Below are positions 10,837 to 21,827 of a DNA stretch of 64,000 nucleotides, piece after piece. The position numbers and the translations under genes were made by a program. The stretch's first letter is position 1. Every line of letters starts with the position of its first letter. Where the stretch lies: the NCBI GenBank assembly GCA_014898425.1, contig RCSZ01000009.1:1054001-1118000 (forward strand). Direction: 5' to 3'. Source of the DNA: Botryotinia globosa (lineage: Eukaryota; Ascomycota; Leotiomycetes; Helotiales; Sclerotiniaceae). The notes under the pieces are model-generated. The model did no database searches and was not told where the DNA came from. It saw only the letters and a program-made list of their open reading frames with translations.

Positions 10837-12239
10837 TCAACCAGCAGCAATTTCCTCTTCTTGATCTTCCCATTCTCCCTTTTCTTCCATCTCCTCATTT
10901 AGCTCCATTTCTCCATCCCCTTCCAAACCTTCACTATCCCACTCATCGACGTCCATTTCATCATCATCTTCGTCTTCGTCGCCGCCTTTCTTGTTACCAG
11001 CCTTGGCCTTCTTTTTTCTCTCGACATTCTCCTTCTGAATCTTCTTACGGACTGCCTTTTCTTGTCTCCTCTTCTCCCAGACTTTGTCCATTTCTTTGAC
11101 TTCTTCCTTCGATTTATGAATATATTCATGCCACATAATTTTTCCGTCACACACGCCTTCCTCGACCTTTGTCATTCTTAGCTTCATCCTTGGTCCTAAT
11201 TCCACCAATTTGATAGCCCGTTTTTCAGCACCACTTCTGGCACCCTTGGCTTGTCCATCACGGGTCTTTTCCTTTTGGCGCTTGTTGAGAATCTTGCGAG
11301 TGCGCGTCTCAACCACTTCAACCTCTGCGTCGGTATCAACCTCACTTCCACTTGTATTATCTGTCATATATCCAGCCCCGTCTTCTCCAATCATGTAATC
11401 GGCGATATCTTCCAACTTTCCGAGGTTTGGTATTCCCTTCCTTGGATTTTTTGAATGTAAATATTGTTCGGCAGCGTTCAATCTTCGCAATGGCTTCGAG
11501 AGACCAATTCGTTTGGTTGTTATTGCGTAATGACGAAGGTTAATGGTGTATGTGCCATCATCTTCACCTTTAGTTGGCTCGCGATTGAGAAGCATAACTC
11601 TGCGAATCGATGTTAAAGGTGTGACATTAGGAGAGATCGGTGGGAAAAGAGATTGGAAAATGGTGGTTGTGAGCGATTCGAGATGTTTGGGTATCTTGTT
11701 TTCGGAACTCGATTCTGACGCAGGAGATATGAAATTATTCATCACAAGCTGATTTGGTCAGTTACTACCCACTGGATCGATACAAGATACTGTAAACGTA
11801 CCAATGGAGGTGTTGTGTATTCTTTCCCACCACCTTTAGGATGCTTCAATGCCTTCCTCACATCTTTACATAGAGAGTATTTCTCTACATGGAAATGTAA
11901 TGTTGGACCTCTTGGTGTAAGAGCAAGTCGCATGTTTGTATTTCCGGCCTCTGATCTCGAGAACAACATGAGATGGCTGACACCTAAAGGACCTGCCATT
12001 GTGAGATAATCTCTCAACTTGTTTGCTCTTCTCTCCTTCAATCTCGAGGCCGTATCTGGTTCCATCATCCGTCTAACATCCCTCACCAATTGACTAACAC
12101 TTGGTCCGACTTCTCCTGCACCGGCTCGAATTACCATACTTTTCGGGGATCGTGAAGCTTGAGAAGCCGGAGTTCCCTTTGCTCCAGCTGGATTATTGGC
12201 ACCGACATGGGTGCGCTTCTTAGTACGTCTTCTCGCCAT
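10837..12239 (-). CDS. ssf1: Ribosome biogenesis protein Ssf1/Ssf2 (Peter Pan), Brix domain
   Basis: Two exons, 12239-11802 and 11748-10837, about 449 aa; the 53-nt intron is phase 0 and restores the conserved TTPPL-LVMNNF junction. The N-terminus is basic (MARRRTKKRTHVGANNP). The Brix domain contains the block DYLTMAGPLGVSHLMLFS and the phrase PTLHFHVEKYSL, both hallmarks of the Ssf/Peter Pan branch. The C-terminus has Lys/Arg-rich stretches followed by a long acidic tail (DEDEDDDEMDVDEWDSEG). Family role: nucleolar 60S pre-ribosome assembly, part of the Ssf1-Rrp14-Rrp15 module needed for ITS2/27S rRNA processing. Reads divergently from RRP3. Confidence 0.93.
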
Positions 12240-12513
12240 TTTTGTTGTTCTGAATTGTATGATGTTATTTCTTTAGGACTTTCTCCTCCTAACATTTTCT
12301 TAAAGGTAGAAACTTTTTTGCGCGGCCAATCAGATAAGCGGATCCGATAAGCCCGATAAAAAAATTATTTTCTCTAACCTTTCCTAGCTCTTCACTCTCA
12401 ATCCATAACCACATCATCGAAAAGATTGCGCCAGCATTGAGAATTGTATTAATTGAAGACTTTGGTCCAATATACTTCTACGCATTAGTATCTAGACTGA
12501 CAAGATAACAATC
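12240..12513. promoter_or_regulatory. Short bidirectional promoter SSF1 / RRP3
   Basis: 274 bases separate the two start codons. On the + strand around 12330-12375 it holds a CCAAT box (GCGGCCAATCAGATAAG), three GATA cores (AGATAAGC, CGATAAGC, CGATAAAA) within about 30 bases, and an A/T tract AAAAAAATTATTTT similar to the RRPE element (AAAAATTTT) known upstream of yeast ribosome-biogenesis genes. The motifs are visible; their use is inference. Confidence 0.6.
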
Positions 12514-14021
12514 ATGTCTTCCGTGAAGCGGAGGAAGACCGATAAAAATCCATCTTTGGAGGGTGTGAAATCGAAGAAGACAAAAGAGTCGAAAAAAGGC
12601 TCCCCCACACCTTCCCCAGAGCCAATTGAGGATACTGAAGATAATAGAGTTATCGAAGAGACTGAGGAAGTTGAGGAAGATGACGCTCCAAAGTCTTTTA
12701 AAGATTTGGTGCGTAATTACTTGTCTATCGCAAGATCTCTTACTTACAATTCCAGGGTATCGTCGACTCATTATGCGAAGCATGCGACACTTTAGGATAC
12801 AAGGCCCCAACTCCCATTCAAAGGGAATCTATACCACTCGCGCTTCAAGGCAGAGATTTGATCGGTCTGGCAGAGACCGGTAGTGGAAAAACTGCTGCAT
12901 TTGCTTTACCAATTCTTCAAGCTCTACTCGATAAACCACAACCCCTCTTCGGATTAGTATTAGCACCAACTCGCGAACTTGCATATCAAATTTCTCAACA
13001 ATTCGAGGCTCTTGGGTCTGTTATAAGAGTAAAATGTGCTGTCATAGTCGGAGGAATGGACATGGTACCGCAATCAATTGCTTTGGGTAAAAAACCTCAC
13101 ATTATCGTTGCCACTCCTGGTCGTCTCCTCGATCATCTAGAAAATACAAAAGGCTTTTCATTACGGTCGCTCAAGTATTTGGTTATGGACGAGGCCGATC
13201 GACTACTTGACCTAGATTTCGGACCCATTCTCGACAAAATCCTGAAAGTCTTACCCCGAGAGCGACGAACATATCTCTTTTCCGCGACTATTAGTTCTAA
13301 AGTCGAAAGTCTTCAACGAGCAAGTTTGAAGGACCCATTACGAGTAAGCATCAGCAGCAACAAATATCAGACTGTCTCGACTCTTATTCAAAACTACATT
13401 TTCATACCATTAGTTCACAAGGATACATACTTAATCTATCTTTTGAACGAGTTTGCAGGTCAATCCGCCATCATTTTTACACGGACAGTCAACGAGACGC
13501 AGCGACTAGCAATTTTGTTACGAACGCTTGGATTCGGAGCCATTCCGCTGCATGGACAACTTTCACAATCTTCTCGCTTGGGTGCTCTAAATAAGTTTCG
13601 TGCAGGTTCAAGAGAAATCCTTGTTGCAACGGATGTCGCTGCTCGTGGTTTGGATATCCCCTCGGTTGATGTAGTGTTGAACTACGACATTTCACAGGAC
13701 AGTAAAACATACATTCATAGAGTTGGACGTACTGCTCGTGCAGGAAAATCCGGACACGCAATTAGCTTTGTGACTCAATATGATTTGGAGATTTGGTTGC
13801 GTATTGAGGCAGCATTAGGAAAGAAGCAGGACGAATACCCGACGGTGAAGGATGAAGTTATGGTCTTTAAACCTAGAGTAGAAGAAGCTCAAAGACATGC
13901 TAGGAATGAGATGAAGAATTTGCACGAGGATAGAGGTAAGAAGGGGGCAGTATTGAAAGGAAGAAGACCTGCCAACGGTGCTAAGAGAGGTCGTGATGAA
14001 ATGGATAGAGAAGAAGGCTAG
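12514..14021 (+). CDS. rrp3: DEAD-box ATP-dependent RNA helicase Rrp3 (DDX47)
   Basis: Two exons, 12514-12708 and 12756-14021, about 486 aa; the 47-nt intron (12709-12755) is phase 0 and joins KSFKDL to [15 protein letters not shown]. After an acidic/basic N-terminus come the Q motif (GYKAPTPIQ), motif I (AETGSGKT), Ia (PTRELA), Ib (TPGR), II (DEAD), III (SAT), V (ARGLDIP) and VI ([10 protein letters not shown]), then a Lys/Arg-rich tail ([19 protein letters not shown]). The order and the sequence [20 protein letters not shown] match the Rrp3/DDX47 subgroup. Family role: nucleolar ATPase for 35S pre-rRNA cleavage on the 18S pathway. Complete by length. Confidence 0.94.
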
Positions 14022-14311
14022 ACCTGCACATATATGTGATTGTGGGAAAACAAAAGGACCAATACTTAATGTAATATTCAGTGTATTCCATATTTATTGA
14101 CAGTTTTTTGAAGTATGTGCCATCCATTGATCATGATATTGCTTTGCCCTACAATGTCTCGAGAATGTGAAGCCCCTGTGAGCCTACATCTCGGTGATTG
14201 CGTTCGCCGAGCCGAGATGCGCCAAAAATCTGGGGTAGCGGGGCAATAATTACAGTAAACATCACTCGGAATCAAGCTCTGATCATCCTCTATTGTACAT
14301 TGATTGTTATT

Positions 14312-15866
14312 ATGACTACTTCGCTTTGTTCACAGTCGCCGCTTAAAGCTTCCCGTGTATTATGGCGTTCCAATGGCTTCACTTCAACCACTAGGCATAT
14401 CAGAGGCAGAGGTTTGGCAGATGCCTCTACGAATGACATGACACTACCTCTGAAAGGATACAAAATATTGGATATGACTCGGGTCCTTGCAGGTGTGAGT
14501 CCAAAATATTACCAGCTGTATAAGGATTTCCTGACGATTGACAGCCATACTGCACACAAATATTAGGAGATCTTGGGTATGATTTGCTATTCCTTATGTC
14601 ATTATCTAAGCTCATAACTATAGTGCAGAAGTGATTAAAGTCGAGCATCCGACGAAGGGTGATGATACTAGACACTGGGGACCTCCCTATGCAAAATACT
14701 TGGATGGATCAGGGAAAGAAGGGCCTGGAGAAAGTGCATACTTTTTTGCTGTAGCTTGACCTCATATTCCAATACACCGCGAGTTTCACAGCTCACCAAT
14801 TAACAGGTTAACCGGAACAAGAAGTCCCTCGGATTGTCGTTTAAACATCCATCGGCAGTTAAGATCCTCCATAAACTCGCTGCAGAAAGTGATATTCTTG
14901 TTGAGAACTATCTACCAGGCTCACTGAAGAAATATGGGATGGACTACGAAACACTGCGAGAGATAAATCCACGACTGATATACGCTTCCATCACCGGCTA
15001 TGGTCAAACTGGTCCATATCGAAACCGAGCCGGATACGATGTTATGGTTGAAGCTGAGATGGGATTGATGCACATTACTGGAAGTAGGGACGGACCTCCC
15101 GTGAAAGTGGGGGTTGCCGTAACGGATTTAACGACTGGCTTGTATACTAGTAACAGTATTATGGCTGCTTTACTGGCAAGAGGAAGAACAGGACGGGGGC
15201 AGCACATTGATGTTGCCCTATCAGATTGTCAAGTTGCCACATTATCGAATCTGGCGAGTTCGTGTTTGATAAGTGGGGAGAAGGATGAAGGGAGATGGGG
15301 CACTGCTCATCGTAAGTGATTCCAACTCTTGTCGAGAAGTTTATCTAACAACAGTGCTAGCATCTATCGTACCATATCGTTCGTATAAGACAAAAGATGG
15401 TGATATTTTGTTCGGTGGAGGAAATGATAGATTATTCGGACTTCTATGCAATGGCCTTGCACGCCCAGAGTGGAAAGAGGATCCAAGATTTGTCATTAAC
15501 ACAGCAAGAGTTGCCCATCGAGCAGAGTTAGACAGCTCTATAGAGAAGATCACTCAAGACAAAACTACCAAAGAATGGCTGGATATTTTTGAGGGATCCG
15601 GGCTACCTTATGCAGCTATCAATGATGTCCAAGGAACATTGAATCATGAGCACGTGTTAGCAAGAGATATGGTAAAAGAGATGGATCACGAATATTGTGG
15701 CCCAATCAAGATGGTCAACACTCCTGTAAAATACAGTGAGAGCAAGCCAAGTATACGAACAGTACCTCCTATGCTAGGACAACATACAGATGAGATTCTT
15801 AGAGATATTTTAGGGATGGATGAATCTGATATTGAAGCATTGAAGGCTGAAGGAGCTGTAAGATAG
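14312..15866 (+). CDS. Class III CoA-transferase (CaiB/BaiF family), mitochondrial
   Basis: Five exons: 14312-14494, 14545-14576, 14624-14750, 14807-15311 and 15361-15866, about 450 aa. All four introns are 47-56 nt GT-AG and each junction restores family sequence: [48 protein letters not shown]. The start (MTTSLCSQSPLKASRVLW) opens an Arg/Ser-rich presequence. Conserved blocks are GDDTRHWGPP, DILVENYLPGSLKKYGMDY, INPRLIYASITGYGQTGPY and GYDVMVEAEMGLM; the Asp in the last block corresponds to the catalytic Asp of formyl-CoA transferase. Length and the [10 protein letters not shown] segment fit the succinyl-CoA:glutarate/hydroxymethylglutarate type (human SUGCT, C7orf10), but the acyl substrate cannot be read from sequence alone. 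Exon 2 is only 32 nt. Confidence 0.9.
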
Positions 15867-16395
15867 AATTATATAGATATCCTAGACATTCAAATACTAT
15901 AATTGCCCTCTATAGATGTCGTTGGGTCTTGTTGCTCTTCAATACGCAAGGCATTAGGCTAATTTGTAAGGAGTTCGATGCGATTTATCTCATCACATGA
16001 TTTTTTAAACATGTGATTGCCATTTTATTCATCACCAGACCACTTTTTGTACTCTCTCATAACGACATCTACAAGTATTTCTCAGAGCATCAACTCCTAC
16101 ACTTTTCGACAGGCTGAAGCCGTATGTTCAGAAGCTCCGTCATAATTATATTTTGCTGGGATCTATCAGTGCGCGTGCCAACACGTCCAGTACGTCAATT
16201 GTTTTTGGCCTTTATCATTCAAAATACCACGGCATTCAATTAGTCAATTGACTTCGGTCAATCAATACTTTACTCTTTCAATCTAGCTCATTAATTCTAG
16301 ATATTCATCACGCTTGCTGCGGCACGGTAGCTTTGTTGATTCTCGCCGGCGCAAATATCGTTGCCTCCACTGAATAGCAAGCAACCACGACAGAC
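15867..16395. other. Intergenic: terminator and promoter spacer
   Basis: About 530 bases without a gene between two co-oriented genes. The right half is the probable promoter and leader of the PHD-finger gene. Confidence 0.5.
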
Positions 16396-17922
16396 ATGGA
16401 CGCGCCAAATGATGCTCCAGCTTCTGCAAATGGATCAAATGACACAACCATGGGCGAGTCGTCCCCTCCTAAGTATGTCCCACAATTCTCTGCCGCGACT
16501 GAAATGATTCTTCAACGCATGAGAGCAGGATTATCTGGTGGGCTATCCAGTATTGGCATTACAGGGACACCACCGGGCTATGAAGAAATGCGTAGGAACG
16601 TCATGTCGGGGATGAAAACTACGCAGAATATGCAAATAACTACACCACCCCCAAGATATCAAACTAGCAAAAAATCGACGCCCAAATCCAATGCCACACC
16701 CAGAACACCCAAAGTTGAGTCCCCGACTATATCATCAAATAGTGCAGGAACCAAAAAGAAGCGAAAAGGACTCAAGACAGGACAAAAGCGTAAGAGAGTC
16801 AAGGATGATATTGAAAGTGCGGACGAATCTGAAGCTTTGAGTGGTCTGGGCGGAGATTCCGACTCGGATGATTCGAGCAGTGCGATGGAAATGCCAAAAA
16901 TTACACAAAGTGGAAGACAAATAGTGAAGCCAACTCAATTCGTACCTACCTTGCCTGAGACGAGCTCACGGAAACGATCCTCTACGTCAACAAATAAACG
17001 AGCCCAAAATCAAGAACAAGCATTATGCAAGAGATGCGGTAGGGGCAATAGCCCTCAGAACAATATGATAGTTTTCTGTGATGGGTGCAATCTAGGGTGG
17101 CATCAAATGTGCCATGACCCTGTAGTTTCAGAAGAAGAGGTGAAGGATGAACAGGCACCATGGTATTGTAATGATTGCGCAAGAAAGAGAGGTATTAAAC
17201 CGGCACCATCTAAGACTGACGGTGTTAGCTGGGCCGGCAAAACACTCGATCAGGTATTTGTTTTATTTTGCTTTGACACACTGAACGTACCGGCTAACAA
17301 TATTCTGCAGAGGAGGACATACCTAGCCTTACTGCCTCATCCCCAGCTGGTAGAGCTCCTGATTAAAGCTTCCATTCTGTACCCAGATATACCTATATTC
17401 CCCGCCAATGCTCCGCCCCTCCAACCCCGCCAATCACAGAATCCATCTCGCTCCACAACCAATCACATCACACAGCCATTTCCTCCTTCCGCCACCTCCA
17501 CAGCGGGTCTTTTCTCTCGTGCAGAATCAAATCCCAACGCACCAATGAACTTCATTCGCAAAGTAGCTTCCAATTCCACAGCCTCTAATATCAATCCTTC
17601 GCCAATGTTTGCATCGTCATTCCCTCCCGCACCAGCTTTCACTCATGCTTCTTCCGCTCCGCCAAGACTGCCTCCACAGGCTTCGTCAAACATGGAGTCT
17701 AATGGGAATGCAAATGGGATGGGAAACGGACAGGAGGTGTCTCAGGAAAGCAGAGAGTCCACACCAAATAGTCCACCATATCCCAAAGCTGGAACAGGTC
17801 TTATGAGTAAATTAGGCCCAGATGAAGAAGATATAGAATGGTTGGTTGATAATGATGATTACGAGGCCTTTAGTCATACAGTATACGATGATCATGGAGA
17901 AAGGGATTCTGGAGTTATATGA
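16396..17922 (+). CDS. PHD-finger protein
   Basis: The whole span is open, but it almost certainly contains one intron, 17254-17310 (57 nt, GTATTT...GCTAAC...CTGCAG), whose removal joins GKTLDQ to RRTYLALLPHPQLVELL; the spliced product is about 489 aa. The PHD finger (C4HC3) runs LCKRCGRG...MIVFCDGCNLGWHQMCH...WYCNDCARKR, residues about 210-265. Upstream are a basic stretch (KKKRKGLKTGQKRKR, a likely nuclear localisation signal) and an acidic Ser-rich patch (GGDSDSDDSSS). The helix LALLPHPQLVELLIKAS follows the finger. The rest is Ser/Pro/Asn-rich. Family role: nuclear reader of histone H3 tails, probably in a chromatin complex. The specific complex is not clear. Confidence 0.85.
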   Translation: MDAPNDAPASANGSNDTTMGESSPPKYVPQFSAATEMILQRMRAGLSGGLSSIGITGTPPGYEEMRRNVMSGMKTTQNMQITTPPPRYQTSKKSTPKSNATPRTPKVESPTISSNSAGTKKKRKGLKTGQKRKRVKDDIESADESEALSGLGGDSDSDDSSSAMEMPKITQSGRQIVKPTQFVPTLPETSSRKRSSTSTNKRAQNQEQALCKRCGRGNSPQNNMIVFCDGCNLGWHQMCHDPVVSEEEVKDEQAPWYCNDCARKRGIKPAPSKTDGVSWAGKTLDQVFVLFCFDTLNVPANNILQRRTYLALLPHPQLVELLIKASILYPDIPIFPANAPPLQPRQSQNPSRSTTNHITQPFPPSATSTAGLFSRAESNPNAPMNFIRKVASNSTASNINPSPMFASSFPPAPAFTHASSAPPRLPPQASSNMESNGNANGMGNGQEVSQESRESTPNSPPYPKAGTGLMSKLGPDEEDIEWLVDNDDYEAFSHTVYDDHGERDSGVI

Positions 17923-18927
17923 AGAGTGATTGTGTATAATTAATCAAGCCCGAAGCCGAAAAATATAATAAAGAAGACAGGAGTTGACGGTAGACTCTTC
18001 TGAGGATCCATAGGTCTTCGCGGGAAAAGCTCTTGTGGATAAATATGTATATCCTGAGCTGGCTTGGTTTGTAGCTGCTTGTGCTTCATTTGTTACTCGC
18101 GTCGGAAAGACATGTACATTATATTCCCGATTGGGTATTGCTAGCAGTGTGTATACATTTGGCATTGTGTGTTTGGGCAATAAAAGAGAGGTCGCTTCAA
18201 ACGATGATTGCTTAGATGCTTCGAAGATTCATGTCTAGTTCGACATCTGGGAAAGGTGATTCAAAAATGGATATGTAATGTTAATGGGCTGATCTATGTT
18301 CTATGAATGCAAGTCATGGTTCTCTTAATTCATGTCGATGCTTCTGGTTTTTTATTTTCATGATAGGATGTGTTGCTATGAGTTGGGACGGAGCAGAAGA
18401 TGTGGACATGATCTTCAGCTGAGTTCATTCATCCTGGAAGGTCAAAGGGTAAGCTTTTGACACACTTGCTATTCATATTTCGAGCATGTAGAGATGAGAT
18501 ACAATGCTGCGATAGTGACTCAACTAGCTCGGGGGAAGGGAGGAGATAGAGACGGTGAAGAGAAGAGAGGGCGACGAACGGGGTGGAATGGGCATTTTAA
18601 TTAAAATAGAAATAGAAATAGAAATAGAAATAGAAAAAGAAAAAGAAAAAGAAAAAGGAAAGAATAGGAAGCCAGATATTTTAAAGTATACTTACTACTA
18701 CTACTCCTTTGAGAAAGAAAACATGACGAGAAGTTTGAATCACTAGCGAATGACGGTTTGTGATTAGTAAGCCTGAAAGCCCAATTACCACCGGAAGCCA
18801 ATGTGTGCAACTTCCCTCGTCTATACATGCATTCAGCCATTAGTTACCCATTCTCCGCCCAAGCTTACTGCTTCAATGCTCGAGTGAAAGCCTCTGTGGA
18901 TGATTTGACTGTTCAAGTGGCGGAAGT
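17923..18927. other. Intergenic with purine microsatellite
   Basis: No gene recognised. Contains the GAAATA/GAAAAA repeat at 18604-18660. Confidence 0.55.
18604..18660. repeat. (GAAATA)n / (GAAAAA)n microsatellite
   Basis: Four units of AATAGA/GAAATA followed by about four units of GAAAAA, a compound hexanucleotide purine repeat that reads on both strands as a low-complexity frame. Confidence 0.9.
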
Positions 18928-19541
18928 ATGATGGTACAAGATTCTGTCATCAATAAATTTCGCTTCCTCTTTGCCAAAAAGCAATCTGGCCCAACTTTTC
19001 AGATTCTGTCTGATCTACATCTTGAAGTCTGCTCACAATATTATACGTTTGCAATTTCACCTGTGGCACCCTACCTAATGCGAGAGATGCAGTCCAAACA
19101 AGGATAGGGGATCTCGAAGACATAGATAGTTGGTCAATTGATGATCATAACACTGCACATATATCTGATCTTACATGGCTTTCCAACCAAGTTTCGATTA
19201 TTCAGAACCAAAACAAATCCAAGGCTGAAGGAGAACCTGAGAGGAAGATTTTGGTGATCACACATCATGCGCCGACAATACATGGTACATCTAGTACCAA
19301 AAACTCTAACAATCCTTGGGGCTCAGCATTTGCTACTGAGCTACTCGGGGATTCAAGTATGAGCTGGGTTGATGTTAAAGTATGGGTTTTTGGACATACA
19401 CATTTCACAACGGACTTTGAGAAAAATGGTATACGAGTCTTGAGCAACCAGAGAGGTTATGTACTTCCAGGAAGTGAAGGAAAGAAAGATGCGAAATCTG
19501 AGGGAACCGCCTTTGATTCAAAGAGAGTATTCGGTATCTAA
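18928..19541 (+). pseudogene. Broken calcineurin-like metallophosphoesterase
   Basis: Two frames carry pieces of one family. The first, from ATG 18928 to TAG 19105, encodes the N-terminal strand with the metal-binding motif FQILSDLHLE, then ISPVAPYL. The second frame, continuous from 19101, has RIGDLEDIDSWSIDDHN, ILVITHHAPT and VWVFGHTHFTTDF (the C-terminal H and GHxH metal ligands), ending RGYVLPGSEGKKD. Between them the core segment that should hold GDxxR-like and GNHE motifs is missing: sequence jumps from APYL to MREMQSK, and the frame shifts at 19101-19107. So about 100 residues are deleted plus a frameshift. With two of the four metal-site motifs absent it cannot make an active enzyme. 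An intron hiding the missing core is excluded by the lack of space. Confidence 0.78.
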
Positions 19542-20294
19542 TCATATTCTTAATTCCACTGGGACTAAACCATTCTCCACGATGGATATCAAACGAGAGA
19601 TTACTGAAGATCATATTTGGCATTCTTGTTGGGCTTTCTCTGCAATACATTTAATCATTCCTCTCGATAGCCCTTGAGATCTTCAATCTCGAGCTCAATC
19701 ACAGGTTGGAGATTGAAATGTCAAAATCTCTTGCTGAATTTTCCGAATATTCTGTTGTTCGTACAATCTTGCTCGCATTTTGGCAAGCTTTAATCATTCT
19801 CAATTAGTGAGTGACTTTGTCCTTGTTTACTAGGTAAGCATATCGTACCGTTACTTGAAAGTTTGTTGCTAGAAAACTACTTTAACCTTGCCCGACTTCC
19901 CCGATTCCTCGCTGTCCTTTTCAATATTTAATATCAATGATACATTGCTCGTGGTTGCAGACGGAATAGGATTTTCTTCTCTCAAGCTTCATGTCTCCAT
20001 GCACAAATAATATTCTAGAAGCTTCACTTCTTAACCCAAGACTCATAATTACTCGCCAATATGGACAAGGGTGTGCTTTGATCGGACTACAAGTCTACTG
20101 TTGGACTTCCTGGAGGATCTTCATCAACCATGCAGTTGTTGCGGCTCCGAGTTAGGGCGTTCCTGGACTTACAATTGGGCTCCTAGCTCCCGTTTCCATC
20201 TTGGAACAGGTATGTCTTCACAATTCTCATTGTCTCTATTCGCTGTGCGCTTTACTATGCTTCACAATTGCTGAAGAATTTTTAGATCATTGGG
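19542..20294. other. Intergenic, possible 5' exons of next gene
   Basis: The right part (20060-20294) may contain short 5' exons of the membrane-protein gene (a frame reading GVPGLTIGLLAPVSILEQ at 20156-20210 ends at a GTATGT donor and would join in frame to IIGMILFLYKH at 20286), but no complete start could be built because a TAG lies just upstream. Confidence 0.4.
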
Positions 20295-21288
20295 ATGATT
20301 TTATTCCTCTACAAACACTACGATACCAAATCTTTGGCCTTCGAAAACATCATTTCGTCTTCCATTATCAATGTTCTCGCTGCCTTTTTGATCGCTTTTG
20401 ACTACCACAGAAGCGAAGATGTCATGCCATTCTACCTAGCAAGTGCGAAATCATTTATAGTTGTATCTTATGCAGCTTTGGTGGTCGTGGGTGTTCCTAC
20501 CTTGGCTGCATTCGTTGTGATACCAGCTCCAGTGATGTATGGCTTCGTTATTAGTCACACAGTCATTTGTGCTTTCCTGGGTTACGGTAAGAGTACAGAT
20601 GAACGCGGGCCTATTCTAGGAGTACCGTGGTCGTTTGAAAAGGACTTGGAAAAAAATCCATCTGGAGTGAAGCCAATTTTGACTACTTCTCTGCATTCTC
20701 TTAAAGAAACGGCAGAGTCTGTAAGCCCCAGTCTCAATGTGCGTATCCCTTATAATTCTTGCTCATTTGAACCAGAATGATCAGGATAGAGCTGCATCAG
20801 AAGATTCGGCCATCATTGTGCTACCTGATCCCAACATTTCTAGCACCGATTCAGAACCAGAATCCCAAATCTTGGGGATAACTATGGCCTGGACGATATC
20901 AAGTCTTATGTTGTATTTAGCTTGTACGATTGTATTGTCAAGGAGCATCCAACATCTGGATCTGGCCGCTTCTAAAAGAGATGTGACTACAGTTTGTCTT
21001 CTTCTTGCCACACGGAATATATTATCATGTCACCTTATTACTGTTGCAGCCAAGAAGAGCGGCTGTATTGGGAGTGCCGTGGAGGATATGGTCTCTTTCA
21101 ATGGTTGGCTTTATTTAATGGCTCGAGAGTGTGCAGGCCAGAACCAAAAAGTCCCCACAGGCACTCTGAATTGGACAGAGCTCGCTGTTTTCATCCTTGT
21201 GGGTAGTGTACTGATACCAGCTGCGGCACGTTATCCAGGAGGAACGCTGGCCGCAATTTTAATGCTCGTGAATTGGTTGGGCTTTTAA
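20295..21288 (+). CDS. Multi-pass membrane protein, unknown family (5' end uncertain)
   Basis: Exons 20295-20720 and 20776-21288, joined by a 55-nt GTAAGC...CCAG intron in phase 0 (KETAES-NDQDRA); about 312 aa from the ATG at 20295. Hydrophobic helices are visible at IISSSIINVLAAFLIAF, FIVVSYAALVVVGVPTLAAFVV, PVMYGFVISHTVICAFLGY, MAWTISSLMLYLACTIVL and LAVFILVGSVLIPAAAR/AAILMLVNWLGF, giving five to six TM segments with a hydrophilic loop in the middle. A 5' extension through an upstream exon (20156-20210) is likely because hydrophobic sequence continues across its GTATGT donor, but the reading frame further upstream meets a stop. Either the 5' exon is unresolved or the gene is decayed. No family recognised. 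Confidence 0.5.
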
Positions 21289-21827
21289 AGTCTAGCATTC
21301 GTGCAGCTTCATCAGGAACAGTTACCGAAAATTAGTAGCTTCACACACAATGGTGGTATTTCAACCACAATAGGGAAATTAGTTTAATATCTCAGCTCAA
21401 GGATGATATTGTAATCATCTACTCTGCGCAAAGGTCTTTGATGTCGGGAAGCGAAAAGGGAGGCGTTAGCGTCGAACAGGGCTCAAATGTGACCGTTATC
21501 TGAGTGCGATATCACGCACAAACACGAGTGAGCTAGCTTTGAATAATAAGCCAGCAAATGTAAACATTAATCAATTTCATTAACTTTATTTATTTTATAT
21601 ATCAAGTAACCACCGTCTCCATGGTATCAAAGTATGCACGCAACACCCTTATATCCACAAAAGCAGAACACCATCCACCCCACGGAAATGCATGATTATC
21701 CAAACACCTCCCAATGCCCATAATATCCTAAAAACGCCCAATATACTTAATACACTTATACACAACCCAGGAAATTCCCACCTTTTAAAATGCCTTCCTC
21801 TCTCTACTAGCTCCTAGACCCACATTA
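21289..21827. other. Intergenic (convergent spacer)
   Basis: About 540 bases between two convergent genes; AT-rich, no gene seen. Confidence 0.5.

Noticed and set aside
10837..11745. Separate gene starting at 11745 downstream of the SSF1 Brix exon
   Set aside because: The first codon there is GTG, and a 53-nt intron joins it in frame to the upstream exon, so it is exon 2 of SSF1.
20739..20775. 37-nt intron in the membrane-protein gene using donor GTGCGT
   Set aside because: The upstream donor GTAAGC at 20721 gives a more usual 55-nt intron and keeps the frame.
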